A stretch of DNA of 45,189 nucleotides from Aliirhizobium wenxiniae. GTDB lineage: Bacteria > Pseudomonadota > Alphaproteobacteria > Rhizobiales > Rhizobiaceae. Under the pieces are notes generated by a model. It was given only the letters and a program-made list of their open reading frames with translations, was not told the origin of the DNA and did not search any database. This document shows, piece by piece, positions 24,287-32,740 of this stretch. The stretch spans positions 1 through 45,189 of the forward strand of contig NZ_JAEUAN010000035.1 in assembly GCF_019511445.1 (NCBI RefSeq), given 5' to 3'. Position 1 is the first letter of the stretch. The number at the start of each line of letters is the position of its first letter. The position numbers were made by a program, and so were the translations under genes.

Positions 24287-24530
24287 TTAAACGATGTCCG
24301 TGGCGGCGGCGCTGTCCTTCTGCAGCTCCACCTCGGCCAGCCTTTCGCTGAGCGCCCTTGTGATCGCGTCATAGGCATCACTGCGAGCACCAGCCGACGG
24401 GGCGCCGGCGATTGATCAACCGACCCAATCATGGCCTGAACTATTTTGATCGGATCCCCGAGCGGCTGGCGGCTCGGCCATCTCTCGACCAAAGCCGCTG
24501 CTGACGCCGGTGATAAACCAGGTTCGGACC
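24287..24530 (-). pseudogene. SDR remnant with internal deletion and frameshift
   Basis: From GTG 24530 the frame reads VVRTWFITGVSSGFGREMAE, an SDR N-terminus with its cofactor motif, then jumps to LGDPIKIVQAMIGSV, the SDR C-terminal region, so about 190 residues in the middle are missing. Near 24384 a one-base loss (CTCGGCAGT read as CTCGCAGT) shifts the frame; after correction it ends SDAYDAITRALSERL and stops at 24287. The gene is dead regardless of the frameshift. Confidence 0.65.
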
Positions 24531-24574
24531 ACGGGTCACATTCCCTTAAATTAGACTGCGAACGGGAGCGTCGC

Positions 24575-24999
24575 TCAACCGCGCGTTGAGGCGATAAAGG
24601 TTTCGGGCGATCCGTCCGCACTGTTCACGAAGACAATGTCTTTCGGATCGCGGCGGGGCGTATCGACGGAAAGGAACACGACCGGCTCCTCAAGGATGGT
24701 TGGCAGCGCATGAACCGTGCCCTTTTCGAAGAAGAGGAGTTGTCCGGGCTGGAACTCGGCCTCCGTTGCAGGGTCTTCCATCCAGAAGGTGCCCCGCCCG
24801 GACAGGACGTAAAGATACTCATCGCTACCGCGATGGTAATGCGGCGGCGTCCCTTGTAGACGCGAAACACCCGCGAGCTTGCTGCAGGCGTATCGCGCAA
24901 ATACGTATCCACCAGCAACGTGTCCGCCGTTTGCGGAAACTCATTCATGATCGCCAGGATGTCGAAACGGGCGGATGTTGCAGTGCTTTGATCAGACAT
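24575..24999 (-). pseudogene. cupin-domain protein, one-base frameshift
   Basis: Starts MSDQSTATSARFDILAIM and runs to RVFRVYKG, then shifts near 24852; the next frame carries the cupin core PPHYHRGSDEYLYVLSGRG and LLFFEKGTVHALP, the metal-binding His/Glu motifs 1 and 2. Restoring one G (AAGGGGACG) gives a full protein of about 141 residues. Probably an enzyme or sensor using a metal in the beta barrel; substrate unknown. Upstream in the same direction lies an SDR, 49 bases away. Confidence 0.75.
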
Positions 25000-25048
25000 G
25001 GTGATCTTCCCTATCTTTGCTTCGCCTCTACAAAGTATCCGACCACGC

Positions 25049-25762
25049 TCAGGCGATCGCACCGCCGCCATCAACCCGCACGTTCGACCCGGTGGCGAAT
25101 GGCGTGGTCATGAGGAACAGCACCGCGTTGGCGATGTGCTCAGGCTTGCCGATGGTCTTTGCCGGCAGGTTTTCCGACACGCGAGAGAACATCGCCGCCT
25201 TGGCATCGTCGGCCATCTTCGACCATAGCGGCGTATCGATCAGCCCGGGTGACACGGTGTTGACACGCACCGGCGAAAATTCGAGCGCAAAGCCACGCGC
25301 CAGGCCTTCAAGCGCTGCATTGATCGCTCCTTGCAGAACCGAGGACGCGGATGGCCGTTCGCTCAGATAGCCGGAGATCAATGTCAGCGAGCCCCGCTCC
25401 GCGATGCGGGCCGCACGCGCAACCCGATAGGCGCCCCAGAACTTGCTCTCCATTGCCGCCTGGGCATCGGTAAGAGCTAGCTTGCGCAGTGGACCAATCG
25501 GCGTCTGTGCCGCTGAGACCACGACGTGGTCGAAAGCCCTCCGTGACACGAAGAAGCTCTGAAGCGACGGCTCATCCGTGGTATCCAATACCGCGCTATC
25601 GGTTCTAGGTCCCAGCTTCTCAATGGCGGCGAGCAGTTTATCTTGTGAGCGAGAGGCAATTGTGACATGCGCGCCTGCGGCGACTGCGGCTTCGGCGACC
25701 GCAAGTCCGATACCGGAGCTGCCGCCGATCACCAGGACGCGTTGATCTTTGAGCAAAGTCAT
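25049..25762 (-). CDS. atypical SDR lacking the YxxxK catalytic pair
   Basis: The 237-residue protein has a normal SDR cofactor motif (GGSSGIG, residues 13-19), an SAAQTP segment at the NNAG position and the C-terminal TPFATGSNVRVDGGG. In the active-site region the usual Tyr-x-x-x-Lys is replaced by the stretch SASSVLQGAINAALEGL, so the standard proton relay is missing. It may bind cofactor without classical catalysis or use other residues. The minus-strand order is quinone reductase, ABM protein, this SDR, cupin. Confidence 0.88.
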   Translation of the reverse strand: MTLLKDQRVLVIGGSSGIGLAVAEAAVAAGAHVTIASRSQDKLLAAIEKLGPRTDSAVLDTTDEPSLQSFFVSRRAFDHVVVSAAQTPIGPLRKLALTDAQAAMESKFWGAYRVARAARIAERGSLTLISGYLSERPSASSVLQGAINAALEGLARGFALEFSPVRVNTVSPGLIDTPLWSKMADDAKAAMFSRVSENLPAKTIGKPEHIANAVLFLMTTPFATGSNVRVDGGGAIA

Positions 25763-25800
25763 AAACCTTTTCCTTTCCCTTCACGTGTGAATTCGCGCTG

Positions 25801-26109
25801 TCAGGCTAGATGCTGGAGGCGTTGCAAACGCAGAGGTTCGGCAAGCAGCTCATCCAGACGCAAGGCCAGCGATTGAAACGGCGCGCCGGCGGCGTGGGCA
25901 GCGAGAGCGGCCTCATCCCGCCAGCTCTCGATCATGACCGCCATTTCCGGATTGTCGCGATCGACGTGAAGATCGTATCGTAGGCATCCATCTTCCTTGC
26001 GGACGTCAGGCACGATGGCAGCCAGTGCACTGAACAAGGCTACGCTTTTGTCCGGCTTCGCGCGCAAAAGCGCAATAAGTTCAATTTGGTCAGAGGGCTG
26101 AGCACTCAT
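25801..26109 (-). CDS. ABM-domain protein (putative quinol monooxygenase)
   Basis: The 102-residue protein shows the dimeric alpha-beta-barrel pattern of the ABM/YgiN family: IELIALLRAKPDKS strand and helix, DGCLRYDLHVDRDNP and MIESWRDEAALAAHAAG. Members oxidise quinols or small aromatic compounds without a cofactor. ATG at 26109 is preferred over 26118 because AAAAAGG stands at the correct distance from it. Confidence 0.82.
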   Translation of the reverse strand: MSAQPSDQIELIALLRAKPDKSVALFSALAAIVPDVRKEDGCLRYDLHVDRDNPEMAVMIESWRDEAALAAHAAGAPFQSLALRLDELLAEPLRLQRLQHLA

Positions 26110-26197
26110 GACGGTCATCCTTTTTCGTTGAAAGTCACTGCAAGTAGCTCAGGCGGTGAACGACTGTGAACGATCACCGCCTCAAGATCGGGCTGCC

Positions 26198-27217
26198 TCA
26201 GTCGGAAAACCCTTCGAGCACCACCTTGCCCTTTGTTCGCCCATTTTCGATGGCGGCATGCGCCTTGCGCAGATTTGCGGCATTGATGGGCGACAAGACT
26301 TCGGTCACGGTCGTGCGGATACTGCCAGCATCGATCAGACGAGACACCTCGTTCAGCAGCTTGCCCTGTTCGGCCATATCGGCGGTCTCGAAGATCGAGC
26401 GTGTGAACATCAGCTCCCAATGAGTGGAAACAGCCTTGCGCTTGAAGCCAAGCACGTCGAGGCTTTCCGGATCATCGATCAGCCCGAACCGGCCCTGCGG
26501 CGCGATGAGCTCGATGATTTCTTTGAGATGGCGATGGGGTTCGGTTGTCGAGAATACAAAGGCGGGGGCGCCAATGCCCAGAGCTGCCACCTGCCCGGCG
26601 ATCGGCTTGGAATGATCGATCACATGATCGGCGCCAAGCGTCTTCACCCAGTCCTGCGTTTCAGGCCGCGAGGCTGTCGCAATGACGGTGACATCGGTCA
26701 GCGCTCGCACGAGCTGAATGGCGATCGAGCCCACCCCGCCAGCACCACCAATGATCACGATGGCGTTTGCCGCACCCGGCACGCTTTTGCGGATATCCAG
26801 CCGGTCGAACAGCATTTCCCAGGCGGTGATGGCCGTTAGCGGCAGGGCCGCGGCCTGCGCAGCGGAGACTGATTTCGGCTTGAACCCTACAATACGTTCA
26901 TCGACGAGATGAAACTGGCTGTTGGCTCCGGGGCGGATTAGAGAGCCGGCATAGAATACCTCGTCGCCAATCTTGAAGTCCTTCGCTGCAGGTCCGGTCT
27001 CCACGACAGTGCCGACCGCATCCCAGCCAAGCACCTTCCATTGTCCGGCTTCCGGACTGGCGCCCTTGCGAACTTTCGTATCGACGGGATTGACCGAAAT
27101 GGCCTTCACCTCAACGAGAATGTCCCGGTTTGCCGGAACCGGCCGGGGAAGCTGGATGTCCTGCAATGCGTCTTGGCGCTCGATAGCTCCCGGTGCCTCA
27201 TAACCGATGGCCTTCAT
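26198..27217 (-). CDS. zinc-binding-dehydrogenase family / NADPH:quinone reductase
   Basis: The 339-residue MDR-family protein has an N-terminal GroES-like domain (EVKAISVNPVDTKVR, GWDAVGTVVETG) and a Rossmann domain (IIGGAGGVGSIAIQLVRA). It lacks the cysteine-rich structural zinc site, so it resembles quinone oxidoreductases of the adh_fam_1 type that reduce quinones or enones with NADPH. It diverges from the HxlR-type regulator gene with an operator-like palindrome in between, and starts the minus-strand run with ABM protein, SDR and cupin. Confidence 0.9.
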   Translation of the reverse strand: MKAIGYEAPGAIERQDALQDIQLPRPVPANRDILVEVKAISVNPVDTKVRKGASPEAGQWKVLGWDAVGTVVETGPAAKDFKIGDEVFYAGSLIRPGANSQFHLVDERIVGFKPKSVSAAQAAALPLTAITAWEMLFDRLDIRKSVPGAANAIVIIGGAGGVGSIAIQLVRALTDVTVIATASRPETQDWVKTLGADHVIDHSKPIAGQVAALGIGAPAFVFSTTEPHRHLKEIIELIAPQGRFGLIDDPESLDVLGFKRKAVSTHWELMFTRSIFETADMAEQGKLLNEVSRLIDAGSIRTTVTEVLSPINAANLRKAHAAIENGRTKGKVVLEGFSD

Positions 27218-27312
27218 GATGTGCTCCTTTGATGATCGACTGCGTTGTCGATTGATATGGAGCTAAATCGAGCTATTATCGTCAGGGCGCAATACGCACA
27301 AATTACACACGT

Positions 27313-27330
27313 AGTATCAAAAAGGATACT
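27313..27330. promoter_or_regulatory. probable HxlR operator
   Basis: AGTATC-AAAAAG-GATACT, six-base perfect arms, ending three bases before the regulator's GTG start and overlapping its AAAGGA ribosome binding site. Position suggests autorepression and control of the divergent quinone reductase. Confidence 0.6.
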
Positions 27331-27333
27331 GTT

Positions 27334-27737
27334 GTGGCCAAAGCTCGCCATTCGCGCTTCGATTGTTCTCCCGGCTGCTCGGTTGAGGCTGCCGTTGGCC
27401 TCATTGACGGAAAATGGAAATCGGTCGTGCTCTTTCACCTACTTTCAGGGACACTGCGGTTCAACGAACTGCGCAAACACATCGTCAACGTGACCCCCGC
27501 ATGTTGACCAACCAGTTGCGCGAGCTTGAGGACGACGGCCTGATCGAACGCAAGGTTTATGCTCAGGTGCCGCCAAAGGTAGAGTACAAGCTCTCAGAGC
27601 TCGGCCGCAGCATGGAACCGATCCTGCTCGCCCTTAAATATTGGGGTGACGCCAATATCAGTCTCTATGGCAAACCACGCGGGATGGATCCGCGCGATAC
27701 GATTGCCATGGATGCGCCGAGCAGTCAATCAGCGTAA
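27334..27737 (+). pseudogene. HxlR-family regulator with one-base frameshift
   Basis: From GTG 27334 the frame reads CSPGCSVEAAVGLIDGKWKS and LFHLLSGTLRFNELRKHI, the HxlR winged helix with its N-terminal redox-type cysteines, to VNVTPAC and a stop. One frame over the rest continues RMLTNQLRELEDDGLIERKV to 27737. Adding one C to the run of five C at 27494-27498 restores NVTPRMLTNQLRELE, the family's signature. HxlR proteins such as YodB/HypR sense quinones or electrophiles through a cysteine near the N-terminus, which suits the neighbouring quinone reductase. Confidence 0.8.
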
Positions 27738-27757
27738 TGTCCTAAATTGACGTTTAG

Positions 27758-27773
27758 ATGTCATTTCAGACAT
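27758..27773. promoter_or_regulatory. 16-bp palindromic site, copy 2
   Basis: Exact repeat of ATGTCATTTCAGACAT seen at 23336-23351, here 68 bases before the ATG of the SDR at 27842. Similarity extends leftwards (CGTTT two bases before both copies). See the first copy for the likely regulator. Confidence 0.65.
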
Positions 27774-27841
27774 GGATTTCTTGATGCAAGATCTCTCCAT
27801 CGAAGCGCGGCCTTCAGCCGCGCGGTTCAAAGGAGAGACCC

Positions 27842-28600
27842 ATGCAACTCGAAAACAACACGATCTTCATCACTGGCGGCACATCCGGCATCGGCCGCGC
27901 ATTGGCGGAATCCTTCCATCGCCTTGGCAACAAGGTCATCATCGCCGGCCGCCGCAAGGCGTTGCTCGATCAGGTAACCGCCGCCAATCCGGGCATGGAA
28001 GGCATCGAGCTCGACATTGCCGATCCGGCCGATATCGATCGCGTCGCTACCCTACTGATCCGCGACTACCCGACACTCAATGTCCTCGTCAACAATGCGG
28101 GCATCATGCCTTTTGATGATGCTGGCGCAAAGATCGATGACGCTCAGTCGCGTCGGATTATCGACACGAACCTGCTTGGTCCGATCCGCCTGACTTCGGC
28201 TCTTATCGACCATCTCAAGGCTCAGTCGAAGGCCACGATCATCCATAACACGTCGGTTCTGGCCTATCTGCCGCTCGCTTCCACCGCAGTCTATTCCGCC
28301 ACAAAGGCAGCGTTGCATTCTTATGCGCTATCGCAACGCTTCCAGCTGCGCGGCACCAATGTCCGCGTCCAGGAAATCGCGCCGCCGTGGGTCGATACCG
28401 ACCTCGTCAAGAAGAGCGGGGATCCTCGCGCCATGCCGCTCGACATTTTCATCGAGAAGACCATGAAGGGCCTCGGCACGGAATCCGAAGAAATCTATGT
28501 CGAGGAAATCAAGGCCATCCGCGACAATCCGGGCAGCGGGGAGCACGCACTCTTCAACGCCTTCAACGAGTCTCTCGCTGCCAACCCGATCCCCGTTTGA
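27842..28600 (+). CDS. short-chain dehydrogenase (DltE-like)
   Basis: The 252-residue protein is a complete classical SDR: TGGTSGIG at residues 11-18, NNAGIM, catalytic Ser in HNTSVLAYLP and the YSATK pair. The ATG follows AAAGGAGA. Its promoter region contains the second copy of the 16-bp palindrome. It forms an operon with the MFS pump 60 bases downstream, so the pump may export its product or substrate. Confidence 0.92.
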   Translation: MQLENNTIFITGGTSGIGRALAESFHRLGNKVIIAGRRKALLDQVTAANPGMEGIELDIADPADIDRVATLLIRDYPTLNVLVNNAGIMPFDDAGAKIDDAQSRRIIDTNLLGPIRLTSALIDHLKAQSKATIIHNTSVLAYLPLASTAVYSATKAALHSYALSQRFQLRGTNVRVQEIAPPWVDTDLVKKSGDPRAMPLDIFIEKTMKGLGTESEEIYVEEIKAIRDNPGSGEHALFNAFNESLAANPIPV

Positions 28601-28660
28601 CAGAGACAGGCCGCGACCCGGTTGCCGAACGGGCAGCCGGGCATTCGGCAGGAGGTTACC

Positions 28661-29890
28661 ATGCTGCAGAAACATGATCTGAAATCCGCCATTCCCTTGA
28701 AGGGCGAGCGTTTGGGGCAGCCCGAGTCATCCATGCTGCCGGCATGGTTCCTGGCACTCGGCACTTTCGCAATCGGCACCGAGGGTTTTATGATAGCCCC
28801 ATTGTTGCCGACCATCGCTGCTGATCTGGGAATGAGCCTTTCCGCGACAGCGACGCTGGTTGTCGTCTTCACACTCGTGCTGGCGCTCAGCTCGCCCATT
28901 GCAACGGTCATCACCGGCGGACTGCGCCGGCGGGATACTTTGCTGCTTGCCATGACGATATTCACAGTCGGCAATCTGATTGCGGCTTTCGCGCCCGGGT
29001 TCGGCACGCTGATGTTTGCCCGTATCTTGATGGCCGTCGCCGCCGGTCTCTATGCGCCGAACGCCAATGCGCTTGCCGGCATGATCGTACCGACGGCGAA
29101 ACGGGGGCGTGCGCTTGCCATCGTCAGCGGCGGCATGACCATTGCGATTGCGCTCGGCCTGCCACTCGGTTCGATCATTGGCCATGCATTCGGCTGGCGC
29201 TCGACATTTCTTATGGTTGCCGCCATGGGAGCCATTGCGATCATCGGCATCCTGACAGGCGTTGGACGCAATGCCGGTGCGCATATGGCCATCATAAGCA
29301 TTGCTGACCGTATCGGCGTCATCCGCCAGGCTCCCGTTCTGAAACTCCTCTCGGTGACACTGTTCTGGTCGATGGGCGCCTACACGGCCTATCCCTATAT
29401 CGCCCCCTATCTCTCCCAGACGCTGGGCTTCGCCGACAGGGGCATTGCGGCAACCGTCACGCTCTGGGGCATATTCGCGGCACTCGGCGTGTTCACCGGC
29501 GGCGCATTGAACGATCGCTTCGGATCGCTCAAGGTCGTGAGCATCTCGCTTGTCGTGCTCGCCCTCTCTTTCGCAGCTTTGGCGGTAGCCACAGCATTGC
29601 CGGGGGCTGCCGTCTCTCTGGCACTTCTCGCCGTCGCCGGATGGGGCTTCAGCGTCTGGTCCTTCTTTCCCGCCCAGATGGCCCGTCTGATCGTTGCGGG
29701 CGGCCAGGGCCAAGCCTCGGTCGCGCTCTCCCTCAACACGTCCACCATGTATCTCGGCTTTTCCATCGGCAGCGCAATCGGCGCGGGGATCATCGCGGTG
29801 GGTGATGTCTGGATGGTCGGTGCGGCTGCCGCAGTGATGGAACTGGTAGCCTTGGCTCTCGACAAGATCTGGAAGCGGAATGGAAGTTAA
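28661..29890 (+). CDS. MFS transporter (AraJ/DHA1-like efflux)
   Basis: The 409-residue protein has twelve hydrophobic helices; the first is preceded by an about 40-residue hydrophilic N-terminus. The DHA1 pattern FAIGTEGFMIAPLLPTIA in helix 1 and RRDTLLLAMTIFTVGN after helix 2 are typical of drug or sugar efflux pumps such as AraJ. ATG at 28661 stands eight bases after AGGAGG; the longer frame upstream has no support. It follows an SDR in one operon. Confidence 0.92.
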   Translation: MLQKHDLKSAIPLKGERLGQPESSMLPAWFLALGTFAIGTEGFMIAPLLPTIAADLGMSLSATATLVVVFTLVLALSSPIATVITGGLRRRDTLLLAMTIFTVGNLIAAFAPGFGTLMFARILMAVAAGLYAPNANALAGMIVPTAKRGRALAIVSGGMTIAIALGLPLGSIIGHAFGWRSTFLMVAAMGAIAIIGILTGVGRNAGAHMAIISIADRIGVIRQAPVLKLLSVTLFWSMGAYTAYPYIAPYLSQTLGFADRGIAATVTLWGIFAALGVFTGGALNDRFGSLKVVSISLVVLALSFAALAVATALPGAAVSLALLAVAGWGFSVWSFFPAQMARLIVAGGQGQASVALSLNTSTMYLGFSIGSAIGAGIIAVGDVWMVGAAAAVMELVALALDKIWKRNGS

Positions 29891-29912
29891 TCCGCAGGCC
29901 ACGGCCACTATT

Positions 29913-29968
29913 GTCAGACAACGGCGCTACCGCAGGTGTCCTGTCGGCAGCGCCGTTGTGTATCTGAC
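29913..29968. terminator. large imperfect hairpin after the MFS gene
   Basis: The arms GTCAGACAACGGCGCT and AGCGCCGTTGTGTATCTGAC pair with one four-base bulge, and the inside folds further (CCGCAGG with CCTGTCGG). The stem is stable and nearly symmetric, but there is no T tract. It may terminate transcription by a factor-dependent route or be a dispersed repeat unit. The rest of the 395-base gap to the next gene holds no supported gene. Confidence 0.55.
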
Positions 29969-30285
29969 CTGGTTGAGGGCGAAACTCGAGCGAATGTTGG
30001 CGACACTCAGTATCCGCGTCAGGCAGTCCAACACGAAGACGACGTCACACCTGCTTTTGCCACTGGACTAGTCTACGTGGTGAGCGTGTGGTTTTGGTGG
30101 CTAGGGCAAGCGTCGCACCGAAATGATCTAGATCGCTCAGCAACTGAACTTACCTGCAAACATACACGGATCCTTAGCGCTCGCAGCCTCACGTGAACGG
30201 TCGGGAGGCTAGAGCTTAAGTCGATATGCTGGGCAGATGCTTGTAACCAAGCTGATGTCCCCAAAGCGTAGAAGAGGGTAAAATC

Positions 30286-31263
30286 GTGATGGAGCCTAGC
30301 AAATTGCCGCTAATCCCTGCATCTTTCTTTGGCATGGTTCTCGGATTAGCGGGCCTTGCCAATACATGGCGGCTTGCGCACAACCTGTGGGGTCTGCCGG
30401 AGTTGATCGGCGAGCTCTTAACATTCGCAGCAGCCGCCACCTGGCTATGGGTCTCCATCCTCTATTTGGCAAAATGGGTTCTTCGACCGGCCATGGCCAA
30501 AGCTGAGGCGGCGCATCCGGTCCAATGCTGTTTCATAGGTCTTGGCGGGGTTGCCACCATGCTCGTCGCGCAAGGGATCCTACCTTATTCAAAAGCATTC
30601 GCCACCGGCCTATTTGCTTTAGGTGCGACCTATACCTTAGCGTTCGCTATTTGGCGCACCGGGCTCTTGTTGAGAGGCGAAAGGGATATCGGAGCAACAA
30701 CGCCAGTGCTCTACTTGCCGGCGGTCGCGGGAGGTTTCGTGACCGGAACCACGGCAGCCCTGTTTGGTGCACCAGATTGGGGTCAGCTAGCCTTCGGCGC
30801 CGCCCTGTTCTCGTGGCTCGCAATCGAATCGGTCCTACTCCATCGCCTTTATTCTGGACCGATGATGCCAGCCAGTGTTCGTGCCACACTCGGGATCCAA
30901 CTAGCACCTCCAGCCGTTGGCGCTGTTGCCTACCTTTCCGTCGGCGGCGGTCTTCCAGACATCTTCGCGCACGCGTTGCTCGGCTATGCGATGCTGCAGG
31001 CGATCTTACTCGTGCGGATGCTACCGTGGATTATGGAAGAAGGTTTCTCACCATCGTTCTGGGCCTTCACCTTTGGGTCGACGGCGCTGGCCGCCGCCAG
31101 CATGCTGCTGGCTGTCAAAGGCGATCACGGCGCTACCGTCGTTATCGCACCTGTGCTCTTTATCTCTGCCAATCTAGTCGTGCTGATCATTGCGATGGCA
31201 ACAATTCGTTTGGCAATCAAGGGACAGCTGCTGACTGCAGGTCCGCCGGCCACACGAGCTTGA
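30286..31263 (+). CDS. TehA / SLAC1-type (TDT family) membrane channel
   Basis: The 325-residue protein has about ten hydrophobic helices and starts with the TDT-family pattern LPLIPASFFGMVLGLAGLAN. The family includes TehA (tellurite resistance) and anion channels; transport of small anions or dicarboxylates is assumed. GTG at 30286 lies seven bases after GAGGG; an ATG follows as the next codon and either may be used. It stands alone between two long non-coding gaps. Confidence 0.88.
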   Translation: MMEPSKLPLIPASFFGMVLGLAGLANTWRLAHNLWGLPELIGELLTFAAAATWLWVSILYLAKWVLRPAMAKAEAAHPVQCCFIGLGGVATMLVAQGILPYSKAFATGLFALGATYTLAFAIWRTGLLLRGERDIGATTPVLYLPAVAGGFVTGTTAALFGAPDWGQLAFGAALFSWLAIESVLLHRLYSGPMMPASVRATLGIQLAPPAVGAVAYLSVGGGLPDIFAHALLGYAMLQAILLVRMLPWIMEEGFSPSFWAFTFGSTALAAASMLLAVKGDHGATVVIAPVLFISANLVVLIIAMATIRLAIKGQLLTAGPPATRA

Positions 31264-31653
31264 GTGGCTTGTACCGCACTGGCTCTCTTGGCCCTGGCTC
31301 AACTGCGAGTGCGAAAGGCATGAGCTGGTTTGGGAGCATAAGGGAAAGCGCGTTAAACATCGGGTTACCCGTTGTCGGGCGCAAGCCGCCGGTGCTGCGG
31401 ACGCCATGGCCGATCAGCGTCTTCGCCTTGATGAGAGCTGAACCCTCGACCCTTACATTCGATCGCGCTTGTCTTAAGACCGGCGGCCTCAGAAGACACT
31501 TAACTCCCGTTTCTTATTCGTCGCTCAACGATTTCGGCTTCTACGCGCCGCGCTCCGTCCTGGTCCATTCGCGCCGGTGCCCGCGCACGGCGCGAGCTGC
31601 CATTAAGAAACTGGCGGCCCGTCGATCACCTGAAGGCATCAATTTGCCGATGT
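31264..31653. other. intergenic stretch, no gene supported
   Basis: I see no gene, strong repeat or hairpin with confidence in these 390 bases. A long open frame that crosses from the TehA gene on the same strand (to 31691) is the +1 shadow of that gene extended by chance. Confidence 0.4.
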
Positions 31654-32661
31654 TTAGAATCGCGCATCGCCGCGGTAGACGTTTGGCTTGACGCCCGTCA
31701 GCCGGCCAAATATCTTCCGAAATGCGGCTGGATCTGTATAACCGACTGTATATGCGATGCTCTCGACCGAAGCGTTTGTCGTCTCAAGCAATTGCCGCGC
31801 CTTCATGATGCGCACGTTCTGCAGATATTCGGTTAGCTTAAGCCGCGTCGCACGGTAGAATCGTCGCTGGAGCGTCCTCTCTGAAAGATGTACGCTCTCC
31901 GCCAACTCGCCAATCGATTTCTGTAGCTCCGGTGTTGCATGAAACTGATGCTGGACCTGCAGGACCTCCATATCGCCGTGATCGAAGCGCGGAAGAAAAG
32001 CCTTGTACTGGCTCTGACTGCGACGCGGTGGATCTACGACGAGAAAGCGTGCCGTCTCCAGCATCACGGCCTGTCCGAGCAGCTTTTCGACAAGCAGCAG
32101 GCCGAGATCCGCCCAGGCCAAGATGCCGCCAGCGGTGATTACGTCGCCATCGTCTATGATCATGTTGTCGGGCGAGACGTCGATCTTGGGAAACTGTTCA
32201 GCAAGCCTTTCGGCAAAAGCCCAGTGGGTTGTGGCGCGCCGGCCGTCCATGAGCCCGGTCTCGGCAAGGACAAACGCTCCGGCACAGATTGAACACACGG
32301 TCACACCACGCGCATGCTGGGACGCGAGCCATTGCGAAGCTGGGCTCATGCTCTGCATTTTCTCCGGCATGATGATGCTCGGTGGCGCGATCACGTAGCT
32401 CAGCGAGTGCGGGATTCCAGGGTGTGAATCCCATGTGCAGGTCACGTGCCCGTCCTCCATCTTCCAGTAACTGACGCGGATGCTGCGAAGACTTGTCGGC
32501 GCCTGCAGATCCATCGACCAATCGCTGGCGACGCGAAACAGATCGGTCAATCCATAGACCGCAGCCAACTGACAATCCGGGTAGACCAGCAACCCCACCT
32601 CAATGAAATCAGCTTCTTTGCGTTTTGCCGCTTTTGCCTCGGATAAAGTCATTTCCGCCAC
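31654..32661 (-). CDS. GlxA-type AraC regulator, second copy
   Basis: The 335-residue protein has a DJ-1/PfpI domain (EVGLLVYPDCQLAAVYGL; VCSICAGAFVLAETGLMDG around residues 123-141) and a C-terminal AraC HTH (SIGELAESVHLSERTLQRRF; YTVGYTDPAAFRKIFGR). It is only distantly similar to the regulator at 22.3 kb. It diverges from the haloperoxidase-like hydrolase over a 79-base gap and is probably its activator. Confidence 0.92.
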   Translation of the reverse strand: MAEMTLSEAKAAKRKEADFIEVGLLVYPDCQLAAVYGLTDLFRVASDWSMDLQAPTSLRSIRVSYWKMEDGHVTCTWDSHPGIPHSLSYVIAPPSIIMPEKMQSMSPASQWLASQHARGVTVCSICAGAFVLAETGLMDGRRATTHWAFAERLAEQFPKIDVSPDNMIIDDGDVITAGGILAWADLGLLLVEKLLGQAVMLETARFLVVDPPRRSQSQYKAFLPRFDHGDMEVLQVQHQFHATPELQKSIGELAESVHLSERTLQRRFYRATRLKLTEYLQNVRIMKARQLLETTNASVESIAYTVGYTDPAAFRKIFGRLTGVKPNVYRGDARF

Positions 32662-32740
32662 GTGTCTTGGGCAGAAGATGGGGATACTTTCTCTTTGTCA
32701 AATACGGAATTCGCAAACACAGCGCGACAGGGGAAATGCA

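Noticed and set aside
28727..29908. 393-codon minus-strand frame opposite the MFS gene
   Set aside because: Hydrophilic His/Arg/Asp-rich translation typical of antisense to a membrane protein gene; the sense gene has full domain support.
30525..31691. 388-codon plus-strand open frame over the TehA gene
   Set aside because: It is the +1 frame of the TehA gene; arginine- and serine-rich composition is typical of a GC-rich shadow.
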